A stretch of 18,628 bases of DNA from Synergistales bacterium (GCA_015657435.1 JADLKH010000002.1:65691-84318), one strand, 5' to 3'. Shown: positions 8,281 to 15,240, counted from the stretch's first letter. Notes: generated by a model not told the origin, from the letters alone. Translations and numbers: made by a program.

Positions 8281-8309
8281 ATTGTATCGCCATCCTTTTA
8301 CTAAATCAA
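8281..8309 (-). promoter_or_regulatory. Sigma-70-type promoter of spoVS
   Basis: On the minus strand TTGATT (8309-8304) and TACAAT (8286-8281) are separated by exactly 17 bp. Predicted transcription starts near 8274, giving a leader of about 65-70 nt before spoVS. The promoter lies just downstream of the malQ stop (8330). Confidence 0.72.
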
Positions 8310-8329
8310 GGCTAGTTTATCACGTTACC

Positions 8330-9850
8330 TCAAGGCATGCGCGACCGGCCGAAAAGAGCGGCCTTTTCCGCCAGGTCTCGCGCGAATTCGAAAGGCGGAA
8401 TCATGGATCGCCAGGTCCAGTTTCCCAAAACCCCGGCCGGTTGATTCATCCTCGATCGGCCGTCCAGGCCCAGCACATCCTGAAGGGGGCAAACCGCCCA
8501 GGCCGCGGGAGAAGACAGGACCAGCCTGACAAGATCACCGGCCACGTTTTCGGCTGTCGCCGGGTGTCCGAGGTAGCGGGAAAGGATATTGCGTCCCTCC
8601 GGGGTGAGATCCTCTTCGAACCAGCCGCGCACCGTGTTGTTGTCATGGGTTCCCGTGTAGGCGACGCAGTTTTCGGGAAGGTTGTGGGGCGCATGGGGGT
8701 TTGATCCGACTTCGCCGGAAAAGCCGAACTGGAGAACCCGCATGCCCGGCAGGCCGAACCTCTCCTTCAGCCCTTCGACATCCGGAGTGATAAGGCCGAG
8801 GTCTTCAGCCACGATGGGCAAGCCTGGATGATCCTCCGCCAGACACTCCAGGAACTCCTCCCCCGGAGCCGCGACCCATTTCCCGCATACAGCCGTCTTT
8901 TCCTTCGCCGGGATCGACCAGAATGCGGCCAATCCCCTGAAATGGTCCAGGCGAAGACAATCAAACATGGCAAGGCCGTGGGCAACCCTGGATCTCCACC
9001 AGGAAAAACCCTCCCGCCGATGAATCTCCCACCGGTAAGTCGGGTTTCCCCATCTTTGTCCCGTTGCGCTGAAGTAATCGGGCGGCACTCCTGCAACCGC
9101 CACCGGTCTTCCGTCCGCATCCAGGTCGAAGCCTTCCTGCCGGCTCCAGACGTCAGCGCTGTCCAGTCCGACGTAAATTGGAAGATCCCCGAAAAGGGTG
9201 ATTCTCCGTTTCCGGGCCTCCATCCGGAGACGATGCCACTGCCGGAAAAAAAGCCACTGTCCGAACTCGATTCTTTCCCTTTCGCGCTTCAGCAGCCCGG
9301 CGGCCTCCTGCAACGCTCGCGGCTCTCTCGATCGGAGCAGGACCGGCCACTCGACCCAGGATTTGTCTTTGTGAGAGGATTTGAGGGCGCAGAACAGGGA
9401 GTAATCGCTCAACCACCGGAGATTCCTCGAGCGAAAAGTCTCGAAGTCCTTCTCGATGACCCCGGACCCGCAGCCTGTCGCAAAACGAGCCCAGGCTCTG
9501 TCCAAGGCCGAGCCCTTGCGGTCGAACACGAGATCCCAGTCCACCGGGGCATCCGCAGCGGTCCAGTGCGGCACTCCCTCCCCCAAAGGGAGCAACCCCA
9601 ATCTTTCCAGCTCCTCAAGATCGACCAGCAGTTCATTGCCGGCGAAAGCGGAAACGCCGCAGTAAGGAGAACCGCCGAGAGCCCGGTCGACCGGGCCGAC
9701 CGGCAGCATTTGCCAAAAGCTTTGCCCCGCCTCCGCAAGGAAATCGAGGAACGCGGTCGAGCCTTTGCCGAGATCCCCAATCCCCGCGCAGGAGGGCAGT
9801 GATGTCAGGTGACACAGGATACCGCTGGCGCGTATTCCCTTCAGGTTCAT
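8330..9850 (-). CDS. malQ: 4-alpha-glucanotransferase (amylomaltase, GH77)
   Basis: MalQ transfers segments of alpha-1,4-glucan between acceptors, recycling maltodextrins or helping glycogen metabolism in the cytoplasm. The 506-residue product is a typical GH77 length and starts RASGILCHLTSLPSCAGIGDLG. The catalytic residues are in place: nucleophile D302 in CLRLDHFRG, acid/base E349 in IVAEDLGLITPDV, and D403 in YTGTHDNNT. The donor-side loop GVPPDYFSATGQRWGNP (254-270) is also conserved. ATG at 9850 is preceded by GAGGTGA with a 6-nt gap. It is divergent from the aminotransferase gene, with 134 bp between them. No terminator is seen before the spoVS promoter, so read-through into spoVS is possible. 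No other glycan genes are nearby. Confidence 0.96.
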   Translation of the reverse strand: MNLKGIRASGILCHLTSLPSCAGIGDLGKGSTAFLDFLAEAGQSFWQMLPVGPVDRALGGSPYCGVSAFAGNELLVDLEELERLGLLPLGEGVPHWTAADAPVDWDLVFDRKGSALDRAWARFATGCGSGVIEKDFETFRSRNLRWLSDYSLFCALKSSHKDKSWVEWPVLLRSREPRALQEAAGLLKRERERIEFGQWLFFRQWHRLRMEARKRRITLFGDLPIYVGLDSADVWSRQEGFDLDADGRPVAVAGVPPDYFSATGQRWGNPTYRWEIHRREGFSWWRSRVAHGLAMFDCLRLDHFRGLAAFWSIPAKEKTAVCGKWVAAPGEEFLECLAEDHPGLPIVAEDLGLITPDVEGLKERFGLPGMRVLQFGFSGEVGSNPHAPHNLPENCVAYTGTHDNNTVRGWFEEDLTPEGRNILSRYLGHPATAENVAGDLVRLVLSSPAAWAVCPLQDVLGLDGRSRMNQPAGVLGNWTWRSMIPPFEFARDLAEKAALFGRSRMP

Positions 9851-9984
9851 CCGTATTCACCTCAAAGGTCGAAATGAGTTGATGCGACCTTGCCTTTTAT
9901 TTTATCCGAGAGGGCAAAAGCCATGACGTGGGGATCCCCGAAGCCGTAAAATGGAGGAGAAGTCGACCCAGGGGAGGGATCCGC

Positions 9985-11196
9985 ATGGACCTTCGAGAGC
10001 ATTTCAACCGGAAAACGGGGCGCATCGGTTCTTCGATCATCGCTGAAATGGCCGGGATGGTGGGACCGGACGGCATCTCGTTCACCAGCGGGGAGCCATC
10101 CTCGGACCTCATCCCCCTCGTGGAACTCGATGCCTCCTTCAGGAGAGTCCTCGGAAAAGCCGAACTCTTTTCCTACCCCTCGACCGCCGGTTACCTTCCC
10201 CTGCGGGAGTGGATCGTCGAATGGATGTCAAGGGAAAATCTGGCCCCATCCTGGCTCGACCCCTCCTGCCTGATTCTGACGAACGGCTCACAAGGAGCCG
10301 TGAACCTTCTGGCCGAGACCTTCATCGATCCGGGGGACATCATCCTCACCGAAAGCCCCACCTACCCCGAGGCGCTACTTGCTTTCCGCAGGGAAGGAGC
10401 TTCCATCCTGCCGATTCCGATCGATTCGGAAGGCCCCATCCCTGAAGAGCTTGAAGAAAGACTCTCGGGAAACAGAGTCAAGTTTCTCTACACGGTCGTC
10501 AACTTCCAGAACCCCTCCGGCTGCACGACCTCCGACCGCCGCAAGGCCGCCATCCTAGATCTGGCACGCAGGCACGGCTTTTTCATCCTTGAGGATGACC
10601 CCTATCGGTACCTGCGTTTCGAGGGATCCCCGACCAGAAGCTATTTCGAGATGGCTGGCGAAGATCGGCGAGTCATCTACCTGGGGAGTTTCTCCAAAAT
10701 CGTCGCCCCGGGGATGAGATGCGGATGGTGCGCCTTCCCTGCCTGTCTGCGAAACAAGCTTCTGGAGGTCAGGCTAAGCATCGAGCTTTGCTCTCCCGCG
10801 CTGACGCAAGCCGCAGTCTTTGAATTCCTGAGGGGATGTGACCTCAAGAAGCACATTGAAGGGCTCGCCTTCGCTTACAGGATTCGACGCGACGCTCTCG
10901 TCGGGGCCCTGGAAAGCGAAGCCTCCGGACTCGGGCTGAGGTTGAGCGTTCCGGAAGGGGGGTTCTTCCTGTGGGGAACCTGCGAGGGAATTCGTGACAT
11001 GCTTGCTTTTGCCCGGTATGCAGCCATCGAGAAAAAAGTCGGATTCATCCCCGGGCGCTTTTTTTACCCGAATGAGGGCACGGGAGAGGAATCGATCCGT
11101 TTTGCCTTCGCCAAGGTTTCACCGGAACAGTCCAGGGAGGGAGCCGCCCGGTTCAAAGAGGCCTTAAGAAGCCATCTCGGGAGCCAGCCCTCCTGA
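9985..11196 (+). CDS. PLP-dependent aminotransferase (class I/II, 2-aminoadipate/aromatic aminotransferase-like)
   Basis: This 403-residue fold-type I aminotransferase uses pyridoxal phosphate. The PLP lysine is K238 in YLGSFSKIVAPGMRCGW; other cofactor or substrate residues are N176 in NFQNPSG, D204 and Y207 in LEDDPYRYL, and R372 in SIRFAFA, which should bind the substrate carboxylate. Sequence such as FTSGEPSSDLIP and LTNGSQGAVNLLAETFIDPGD resembles the LysN/2-aminoadipate and KAT-like group (COG1167 without the GntR domain). The substrate cannot be fixed by reading. ATG at 9985 has GGGGAGGG about 6 nt upstream; the longer frame from 9928 has no such site. Its 3' end overlaps the convergent GNAT gene by 33 bp, so the two transcripts are complementary there. 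Confidence 0.9.
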   Translation: MDLREHFNRKTGRIGSSIIAEMAGMVGPDGISFTSGEPSSDLIPLVELDASFRRVLGKAELFSYPSTAGYLPLREWIVEWMSRENLAPSWLDPSCLILTNGSQGAVNLLAETFIDPGDIILTESPTYPEALLAFRREGASILPIPIDSEGPIPEELEERLSGNRVKFLYTVVNFQNPSGCTTSDRRKAAILDLARRHGFFILEDDPYRYLRFEGSPTRSYFEMAGEDRRVIYLGSFSKIVAPGMRCGWCAFPACLRNKLLEVRLSIELCSPALTQAAVFEFLRGCDLKKHIEGLAFAYRIRRDALVGALESEASGLGLRLSVPEGGFFLWGTCEGIRDMLAFARYAAIEKKVGFIPGRFFYPNEGTGEESIRFAFAKVSPEQSREGAARFKEALRSHLGSQPS

Positions 11197-11673
11197 GAGG
11201 AACTTGCAGTAGGTCACGAGATCGTCTTCTGCCTCGTAAAAATCGGGAATTCGTCCGGTTTCGCGAAAGCCGGTGCGAAGGTAGAAATGCCGCTGCCCCT
11301 CGTATTCCGGTCTCCCGGACGTCTCCACCCGCAGAATCGCTTTCCCGGCGGAAGCCGACACGGCCTCTTCAACCCTCCCAAGAATCCTTCTGCCCAGCCC
11401 TCTACCCTGCAACGACCTGTCAACAACGATCCAGTAAAGATCCCAGGCCCATTCCGTCATAGGAGCCCGACCAAAAACCGCGAATGCCTCGATTCTGTCG
11501 TTCTCCCGATTTTCGAGGAAACAGTAGCCCTTGGCGGGATCGACGAAGGCGTCCGTCAGAACTTCCCTGAGAACCTCGATCTCGCAGGGACGGAAGGCGC
11601 CCGTCCGTTCCGCCACCTCAAGGTATTCTTCCACGGGCCTGCCTGAAGGCGAGCGACACGGGTCAACCGGCAT
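11164..11673 (-). CDS. GNAT-family N-acetyltransferase
   Basis: This 169-residue protein carries the acetyl-CoA-binding motif A of GNAT enzymes, YWIVVDRSLQGRGLGRRILGRVEE (about 80-103, with QGRGLG at 89-94). It is followed by a strand ILRVETSG and motif B-like FYLRTGFRETGRIPDFYEAEDDLVTYCK. It should transfer an acyl group to an amine; the substrate is not evident. ATG at 11673 has AAGGA 9 nt upstream and overlaps the end of the ATP-grasp gene by 11 bp, so it is the last gene of a coupled three-gene operon. This context suggests it acts on a product or substrate of the two ligases. The longer frame to 11784 lies wholly inside the ligase gene and is not credible. Confidence 0.88.
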   Translation of the reverse strand: MPVDPCRSPSGRPVEEYLEVAERTGAFRPCEIEVLREVLTDAFVDPAKGYCFLENRENDRIEAFAVFGRAPMTEWAWDLYWIVVDRSLQGRGLGRRILGRVEEAVSASAGKAILRVETSGRPEYEGQRHFYLRTGFRETGRIPDFYEAEDDLVTYCKFLSGGLAPEMAS

Positions 11674-12649
11674 AGGCGAGGATCCTTTCCACAACTTCCG
11701 GGTAGGAGTACCCGCGCTTTTGGCCCTGTCGGGCAAAACCGCTATCCTCGTTGATATCCGGGTTCGGGTTGACATCGAGCACATAGGGGCAACCTTCCCG
11801 TTCCCTCAGATCTACCCTGAAATACCCCCGGCAACCCAGGACCTCGCCGGCCTTCCGTGCCGTCTTCACCAAGCTCTCCCTAAGGGAGGAACCGATCCCC
11901 TCCTCGAGGACCGGAAGGATTTCGTTGAACTCCACGCAGGCCGGGTCCCACTTGGAACCGTAATGCAGAAACGGGAGGCTGCCCGAGTAGCGTGAATAGT
12001 CGATCATGGAAACTCCCAGGACTTCGTAGGGAGGCGTTCCCAGAAAACCGACATTGAACTCCCTTCCGGGGATGAACTCCTCGAGAACGATCCCCCTGGG
12101 AAACTCCTTCAGCTTCCGCCGGAGGGTCCGCTCAATTCCCGCCTCTTCCTGGACCAGGCTGTCCTTCTGGATCCCCACGCTGCCGTCCTCGAAACAGGGT
12201 TTGACGAAAAGGGGAAACTCCAGCCCCTTCCAAGGGGAACCTCCCGGTTTATCGATGAAAACCCCTCGCGGTACCGGTATTCCGCCTTTTGCCAACAGCT
12301 GTTTCGCGCTTTCCTTGTCCAGGCATCTTCCAAGAGTCTTGGAAGGGTTCCCCGTGAAGGGCACTCCCAGATTCTCCAGCATTGAGGCAAACGAAATCTC
12401 CTTGCCGGAATCTCCGCTGAATCCCTCGAACAGGTTGAAGACCTTCAGGGGAGTCCTGCATAGGATCTCTTCCCGTACGCGTTCCAGTCCCGGGAAATCA
12501 TCCGAGTGCACGAAAAGCTTTTCCACCGGAACGCCCATCCCTGCGAAAACCGACTCGACCGACTGTGTGCAGCGAAGGACATCAAGCACATCCGGACGAT
12601 CGGTCCGCTCCAGTCCTACGGCGATAAGGACGCGTCCGGGATCAGGCAT
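11663..12649 (-). CDS. ATP-grasp ligase B, D-Ala-D-Ala ligase-like (COG1181)
   Basis: The 328-residue product has an ATP-grasp fold of the D-Ala-D-Ala ligase type: an N-terminal domain with VFNLFEGFSGDSGKE (70-84), PFTGNPSKTLGRCLDKESAKQLL (97-119), nucleotide-binding K150 in LFVKPCFEDGSVGI, LEEFIPGREFNVG (189-201), R278 and D280 in YFRVDLRE, and metal-binding DVNPNPDINEDSGFAR (292-307). The last motif replaces the NTxPGxT...SL segment by which true Ddl holds the second D-alanine, so another amino-acid or peptide acceptor is likely. ATG at 12649 overlaps the stop of ligase A by 8 bp; no good Shine-Dalgarno is seen, so translation is probably coupled. The exact product is unknown. Confidence 0.85.
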   Translation of the reverse strand: MPDPGRVLIAVGLERTDRPDVLDVLRCTQSVESVFAGMGVPVEKLFVHSDDFPGLERVREEILCRTPLKVFNLFEGFSGDSGKEISFASMLENLGVPFTGNPSKTLGRCLDKESAKQLLAKGGIPVPRGVFIDKPGGSPWKGLEFPLFVKPCFEDGSVGIQKDSLVQEEAGIERTLRRKLKEFPRGIVLEEFIPGREFNVGFLGTPPYEVLGVSMIDYSRYSGSLPFLHYGSKWDPACVEFNEILPVLEEGIGSSLRESLVKTARKAGEVLGCRGYFRVDLREREGCPYVLDVNPNPDINEDSGFARQGQKRGYSYPEVVERILAYAG

Positions 12650-13682
12650 GCCCGCAACCAACAGGCCAAGCCAGACCGCACCGGCTGAACGCTTCCTCAA
12701 GCAGGATGCGGATGAGGGTCTGATAATCTCCGCCGTTCAATCCGAAAAGAATCGGCAAGTCGCCGAACTCCGGGTTCAAGCCCGGGAGAGGGTTGACGTC
12801 GATCACACGCGGGATCCCGTCCATATCCAGGCGTAGATCGATCCTGGCCATGTCCCGAAGCTCCAGGGCTTCGAACGCCTTCACTGCCTCGGTCTCGATC
12901 GAGGAACGAACCATCGGAGGCAATCCCCCGCCGTTTTCGTACCGCATGCACTCGCGCCATTGGCGTTTTCGTTCGATGGAATAAAGGAAGTGACCCTCCG
13001 AATCCGTTTTGGGCAGGACTCTCATGATCCCGAGAACCCGGGCTTTTCGATTGCCGGCCAGGGCCACGGTGACCTCGTCGTTCGGCAGGAAGTCTTCGAC
13101 GAGGGCGGGTTCTTCGTACCTTTCAAGGATCGTCGCGACCCTTTCCCGGAGTTCCCTTTCGTCGGAGACGACGGAATCTGCGAAAACCCCTTTCGAGGAC
13201 CCTTCCCAGCGTGGTTTGACGATGTAGCGTTTGCCCCCTCCGAAAATCCCGTCGAGAGAATCCAGTTCTTCAAGCCTGCCCACAACCATTTGGCCGGGCA
13301 CCGCCACGCCTCTGGCGCGCAGGAACTGCCCAGCCGTGAACTTATCCAGGGTCATGCCCAGCGCAAGGGCGTCGGAGCCCGAATAGGGAATGCCAAGGCT
13401 TTCCAGGATGCAAGGAACCTGAGCTTCCCTGGACCGTGACTTTCCCCTTCCTTCGGCGATATTCAGAACAAAGTCGGGGGGTGTTCTCGAAATGGATTCC
13501 AGAAAGGAATCATCCTGGTTGTAAAGCAGAACCTCAAATCCATGTCGCTCGATCTCCGCACGAAGGGCGAGGATCGTCTCCAGGGGGTCGTACTCCTCTT
13601 CGTCCTCCCCATGGCCCGTCTTGAGGTTGAAAGTGATGCCTACCGTCCTGACCGGTATCAGCGGGACTTCTTCCTCTTCCAT
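12642..13682 (-). CDS. ATP-grasp ligase A, D-Ala-D-Ala ligase-like (COG1181)
   Basis: The 346-residue protein is a second D-Ala-D-Ala-ligase-type ATP-grasp enzyme. Visible features are EEEYDPLETILALRAEIERHGFEV (28-51), FVLNIAEGRGKSRSREAQVP (71-90), PYSGSDALALGMTLDKF (99-115), K156 in YIVKPRWEGSSKGV, VEDFLPNDEVTVAL (195-208), R280 and D282 in MARIDLRLD, and DVNPLPGLNPEFGDLP (295-310). It has a different acceptor region from ligase B, so the two are distinct enzymes rather than a recent duplication. The N-terminus lacks the GGxSxEHxVS sequence of housekeeping Ddl. ATG at 13682 has GGGAGGG 6 nt upstream and begins the ligase A-ligase B-GNAT operon. Substrates are unknown; an ATP-driven amide or peptide bond is inferred from the family. 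Confidence 0.85.
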   Translation of the reverse strand: MEEEEVPLIPVRTVGITFNLKTGHGEDEEEYDPLETILALRAEIERHGFEVLLYNQDDSFLESISRTPPDFVLNIAEGRGKSRSREAQVPCILESLGIPYSGSDALALGMTLDKFTAGQFLRARGVAVPGQMVVGRLEELDSLDGIFGGGKRYIVKPRWEGSSKGVFADSVVSDERELRERVATILERYEEPALVEDFLPNDEVTVALAGNRKARVLGIMRVLPKTDSEGHFLYSIERKRQWRECMRYENGGGLPPMVRSSIETEAVKAFEALELRDMARIDLRLDMDGIPRVIDVNPLPGLNPEFGDLPILFGLNGGDYQTLIRILLEEAFSRCGLAWPVGCGHA

Positions 13683-13755
13683 GACTGTCCCTCCCTGAGA
13701 ATCGATTCAATGATTTTGCGCATATTCTGACATCATAGGAGAGGAAATCAAGAGG

Positions 13756-13776
13756 CCGGGAACAATTCGTTCCCGG
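13756..13776. repeat. Perfect inverted repeat in the divergent ligase/zinc-ribbon intergenic region
   Basis: CCGGGAAC and GTTCCCGG form an 8-bp perfect inverted repeat around a 5-nt centre (AATTC). There is no T run on either side, so it is not a terminator. It lies 9 bp upstream of the candidate plus-strand promoter and about 75 bp upstream of ligase A, which fits an operator for a dimeric regulator; the regulator is unknown. Confidence 0.5.
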
Positions 13777-13784
13777 GACCGGGG

Positions 13785-13813
13785 GAGACAACCTCGAAAC
13801 GGGGTGTTATGAT
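13785..13813 (+). promoter_or_regulatory. Candidate extended -10 promoter for the small-gene cluster
   Basis: GAGACA (13785-13790, 4 of 6 to consensus) and TATGAT (13808-13813, 5 of 6) are spaced by 17 bp, and TGT directly before the -10 makes an extended -10 element. Predicted start near 13820 would transcribe the possible 50-residue ORF and the zinc-ribbon gene. Confidence 0.52.
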
Positions 13814-13866
13814 GACGGCCGGATGGCGAAGTCGGCGTTCATACGGCTTCGGGCCCGTTATCGAAA

Positions 13867-14019
13867 ATGAGGGTAGTCAAGCGGATCAAGGAATCAAACC
13901 CGGCGATCCGCAATCCGCCCGCGAGGATGGATCGTTTCCAGGTCTGGGAAAACCGGATTCTCCCTGACGGGGAGGAGAACCCGGCGGCAGAATTCGGCAC
14001 GGCTGGAAAAAACCTCTGA
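13867..14019 (+). CDS. Possible 50-residue small protein
   Basis: An open frame of 50 codons starts at ATG 13867, about 47 nt after a predicted transcription start, and ends 30 nt before the zinc-ribbon gene. The product is basic at the N-terminus (MRVVKRIKESNPAIRN) and has no membrane segment. About two thirds of third codon positions are G or C, similar to neighbouring genes. Against it, no Shine-Dalgarno site precedes the ATG. If it is not translated, this stretch is simply the long leader of the zinc-ribbon transcript. No family is recognised. Confidence 0.35.
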   Translation: MRVVKRIKESNPAIRNPPARMDRFQVWENRILPDGEENPAAEFGTAGKNL

Positions 14020-14049
14020 AAATCCGCCGGCCAAGGAGGGAGCGAAGGG

Positions 14050-14295
14050 ATGAAAACCGAACAGAATCAGCTGGACCTTTTCCCCGAGGATCTCCCGAAG
14101 GAATCACCGATCGATCCGCCGACCCCGGAAAAACCGACGATCCTCCCCCCATCGAGGGAAACCGCCCCGGTCAGAACCGAACTGCGAGCCATTCACTGCT
14201 CGCGATGCGGGGAATGGCTCTGCGACGCTCTCGCAGGTGCCCGGTCCTACTGCCCCAGGTGCCGGGTCTGGTCCGGCAACGGAGAACCGGTTTGA
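14050..14295 (+). CDS. Small zinc-ribbon protein, Com-like
   Basis: The 81-residue product has a Pro/Glu-rich, probably disordered N-terminal half (about 1-45) and a C-terminal four-cysteine zinc ribbon: C50-x2-C53 and C68-x2-C71, with an extra C58. The pattern HCSRCGEWLC...YCPRCRVW resembles the zinc-finger region of phage Mu Com-type proteins, which bind nucleic acid; this is a resemblance of motif only. AAGGAGG lies 10 nt upstream of ATG 14050. It follows the possible small ORF and precedes the YerC gene, which has its own promoter. Function is unknown; a nucleic-acid-binding or protein-interaction role is inference. Confidence 0.72.
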   Translation: MKTEQNQLDLFPEDLPKESPIDPPTPEKPTILPPSRETAPVRTELRAIHCSRCGEWLCDALAGARSYCPRCRVWSGNGEPV

Positions 14296-14316
14296 GAAGC
14301 AAGGACTTAATGGCGA

Positions 14317-14345
14317 TTGAACGCATTAAAGTTTTCTGCTATAAT
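14317..14345 (+). promoter_or_regulatory. Strong sigma-70-type promoter of the yerC-like gene
   Basis: TTGAAC (14317-14322) and a perfect TATAAT (14340-14345) are separated by 17 bp, with TGC directly before the -10 (extended -10). Predicted start is near 14352, leaving a leader of about 37 nt. The promoter shows that a longer reading frame beginning at 14317 cannot be the translated form. Confidence 0.88.
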
Positions 14346-14388
14346 TACGCACCGAAGCCTTGAAAGACTTCTAAAGGAGTTGGTGAGC

Positions 14389-14694
14389 GTGTCCGAAAAG
14401 TGGAAAGACCGCCTGACCGATCAGCTCTGCAAGGCCTTGCTCTCTCTCGATTCTGAGGAGGAGGCTTATCGTTTTCTCGAAGATGTCGCCACAATCGGCG
14501 AAATCATCGCATTTGCCCAGCGGCTCGAGGTCGCCCGCCTTCTCTACGAAGGCAACAACTACCCGCAGGTGGTCCAGAAGACGGGAGCCAGTACGGCGAC
14601 AATCAGTCGGGCAAAAAACCTTATCGAACACGGTGCAGACGGCTTTACCCTTGTTCTTGAAAGAATCGCGAAGAAGGAAGAGGGAAAATCCTGA
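14389..14694 (+). CDS. YerC/YecD-family TrpR-related DNA-binding regulator
   Basis: This 101-residue product matches the YerC/YecD group of the Trp-repressor superfamily: KALLSLDSEEEAYRFLEDVATIGEIIAFAQRLEVARLLYEGNNYPQVV is the dimerising helical part, and QKTGASTATISRAKNLIEHGADGFTLVLERI (about 63-93) contains the helix-turn-helix. Members are small all-helical repressors whose ligands are largely unknown; a link to tryptophan is not implied. GTG at 14389 has AAAGGAG 9 nt upstream, while GTG at 14383 is too close and an upstream TTG lies in the promoter. It is transcribed from its own strong promoter and ended by a hairpin terminator, so it is monocistronic. Its target genes cannot be read from the window. 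Confidence 0.9.
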   Translation: MSEKWKDRLTDQLCKALLSLDSEEEAYRFLEDVATIGEIIAFAQRLEVARLLYEGNNYPQVVQKTGASTATISRAKNLIEHGADGFTLVLERIAKKEEGKS

Positions 14695-14710
14695 CCGGAT
14701 CGACACTGAG

Positions 14711-14747
14711 AAAAGGGCGGTGCGCCGAACGGCGCATCGCCCTTTTT
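14711..14747. terminator. Bidirectional Rho-independent terminator
   Basis: A 12-bp stem with one G-T wobble (14715-14726 with 14731-14742) and a GAAC loop is followed by five T residues on the plus strand and preceded by four A residues, which give a T run on the minus strand. It ends both the yerC-like gene and the convergent rrf2-family gene, whose stop codon touches the T run. Confidence 0.9.
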
Positions 14748-15148
14748 CATTCGACCAAGTCGCTTAAGCGTTTTCTTCTCAGGAAATCGACAAACTCAAG
14801 CTTCATCTTCCCCAAAAGTCCATCGAAAAGGCAGTTTTCGAACGGACATTTCCCACTATCGAGAAGACACGCCTTCACGCTAGGTTCGCCTTCGATCAGC
14901 GCGTAAACCTCGTACAGAGTGATCTCCTCCGGCGCCTTGGCCAGGACGAAGCCTCCACCGGGTCCCCGCAGGGAAAGAACCAGCCCCCCCTTCGATAGCC
15001 GCTGAAACACTTTGGCCATATGGGCCTCGGAGACCCCCATCTCGGCAGCCATTTCCCGGACGCTTAGCCGCCCCCCCCTCGAGACCAGAAGCCCCAACCC
15101 GTGGAATGCCAGGGATACAGCCTCTGTTACCTGGACAATTTCCGACAT
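14747..15148 (-). CDS. Rrf2-family transcriptional regulator with three conserved cysteines
   Basis: The 133-residue product has an N-terminal winged helix-turn-helix (about 27-70: LSVREMAAEMGVSEAHMAKVFQRLSKGGLVLSLRGPGGGFVLAK) with the glycine-rich wing typical of IscR/NsrR/Rrf2 proteins. C94, C101 and C106 (C-x6-C-x4-C) sit where IscR and NsrR hold an iron-sulfur cluster, so it probably senses redox state, iron-sulfur status or nitric oxide; this is inference. ATG at 15148 has GAGGTGA 4 nt and AAAGAGG 7 nt upstream. The longer frame to 15232 runs across its promoter. It is divergent from livJ, which makes the transporter operon a candidate target as well as autoregulation. Confidence 0.93.
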   Translation of the reverse strand: MSEIVQVTEAVSLAFHGLGLLVSRGGRLSVREMAAEMGVSEAHMAKVFQRLSKGGLVLSLRGPGGGFVLAKAPEEITLYEVYALIEGEPSVKACLLDSGKCPFENCLFDGLLGKMKLEFVDFLRRKRLSDLVE

Positions 15149-15184
15149 CCCGTCACCTCTTTCCCGAATTCGTTTATTTAGGTT

Positions 15185-15213
15185 ATTTGATGCCTTTATT
15201 CGTGTATTGTCAA
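15185..15213 (-). promoter_or_regulatory. Promoter of the rrf2-family gene
   Basis: On the minus strand a perfect TTGACA (15213-15208) and TCAAAT (15190-15185, 4 of 6) are separated by 17 bp. The -10 region is embedded in AT-rich sequence (15165-15205) containing repeated TTATTT motifs, a plausible autoregulatory site. Confidence 0.75.
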
Positions 15214-15240
15214 GGCCGATGAGCGCAGACAACGGAAGCG

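Noticed and set aside
8828..9802. 324-codon plus-strand open frame opposite malQ
   Set aside because: malQ has all GH77 catalytic residues in the other direction; this frame has no start site or recognisable domain.
9930..9939. GGGGATCCCC palindrome between malQ and the aminotransferase gene
   Set aside because: A 10-bp palindrome with no extension beyond the core is likely by chance in GC-rich DNA. The same interval has a TAAAAT -10-like hexamer for malQ, but no acceptable -35, so I did not call a promoter.
12054..12836. 260-codon plus-strand frame opposite the ligase genes
   Set aside because: It crosses the overlap of two well-supported ATP-grasp genes and has no ribosome-binding site or domain.
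12642..13682. Calling ligase A a housekeeping ddl gene
   Set aside because: The GGxSxEHxVS start and the NTxPGxT...SL acceptor motif of Ddl are missing, and it is in an operon with another ligase and an acetyltransferase, not in a murein cluster.
13756..13776. Inverted repeat read as a Rho-independent terminator
   Set aside because: No T run follows on either strand and both flanking genes point away from it.
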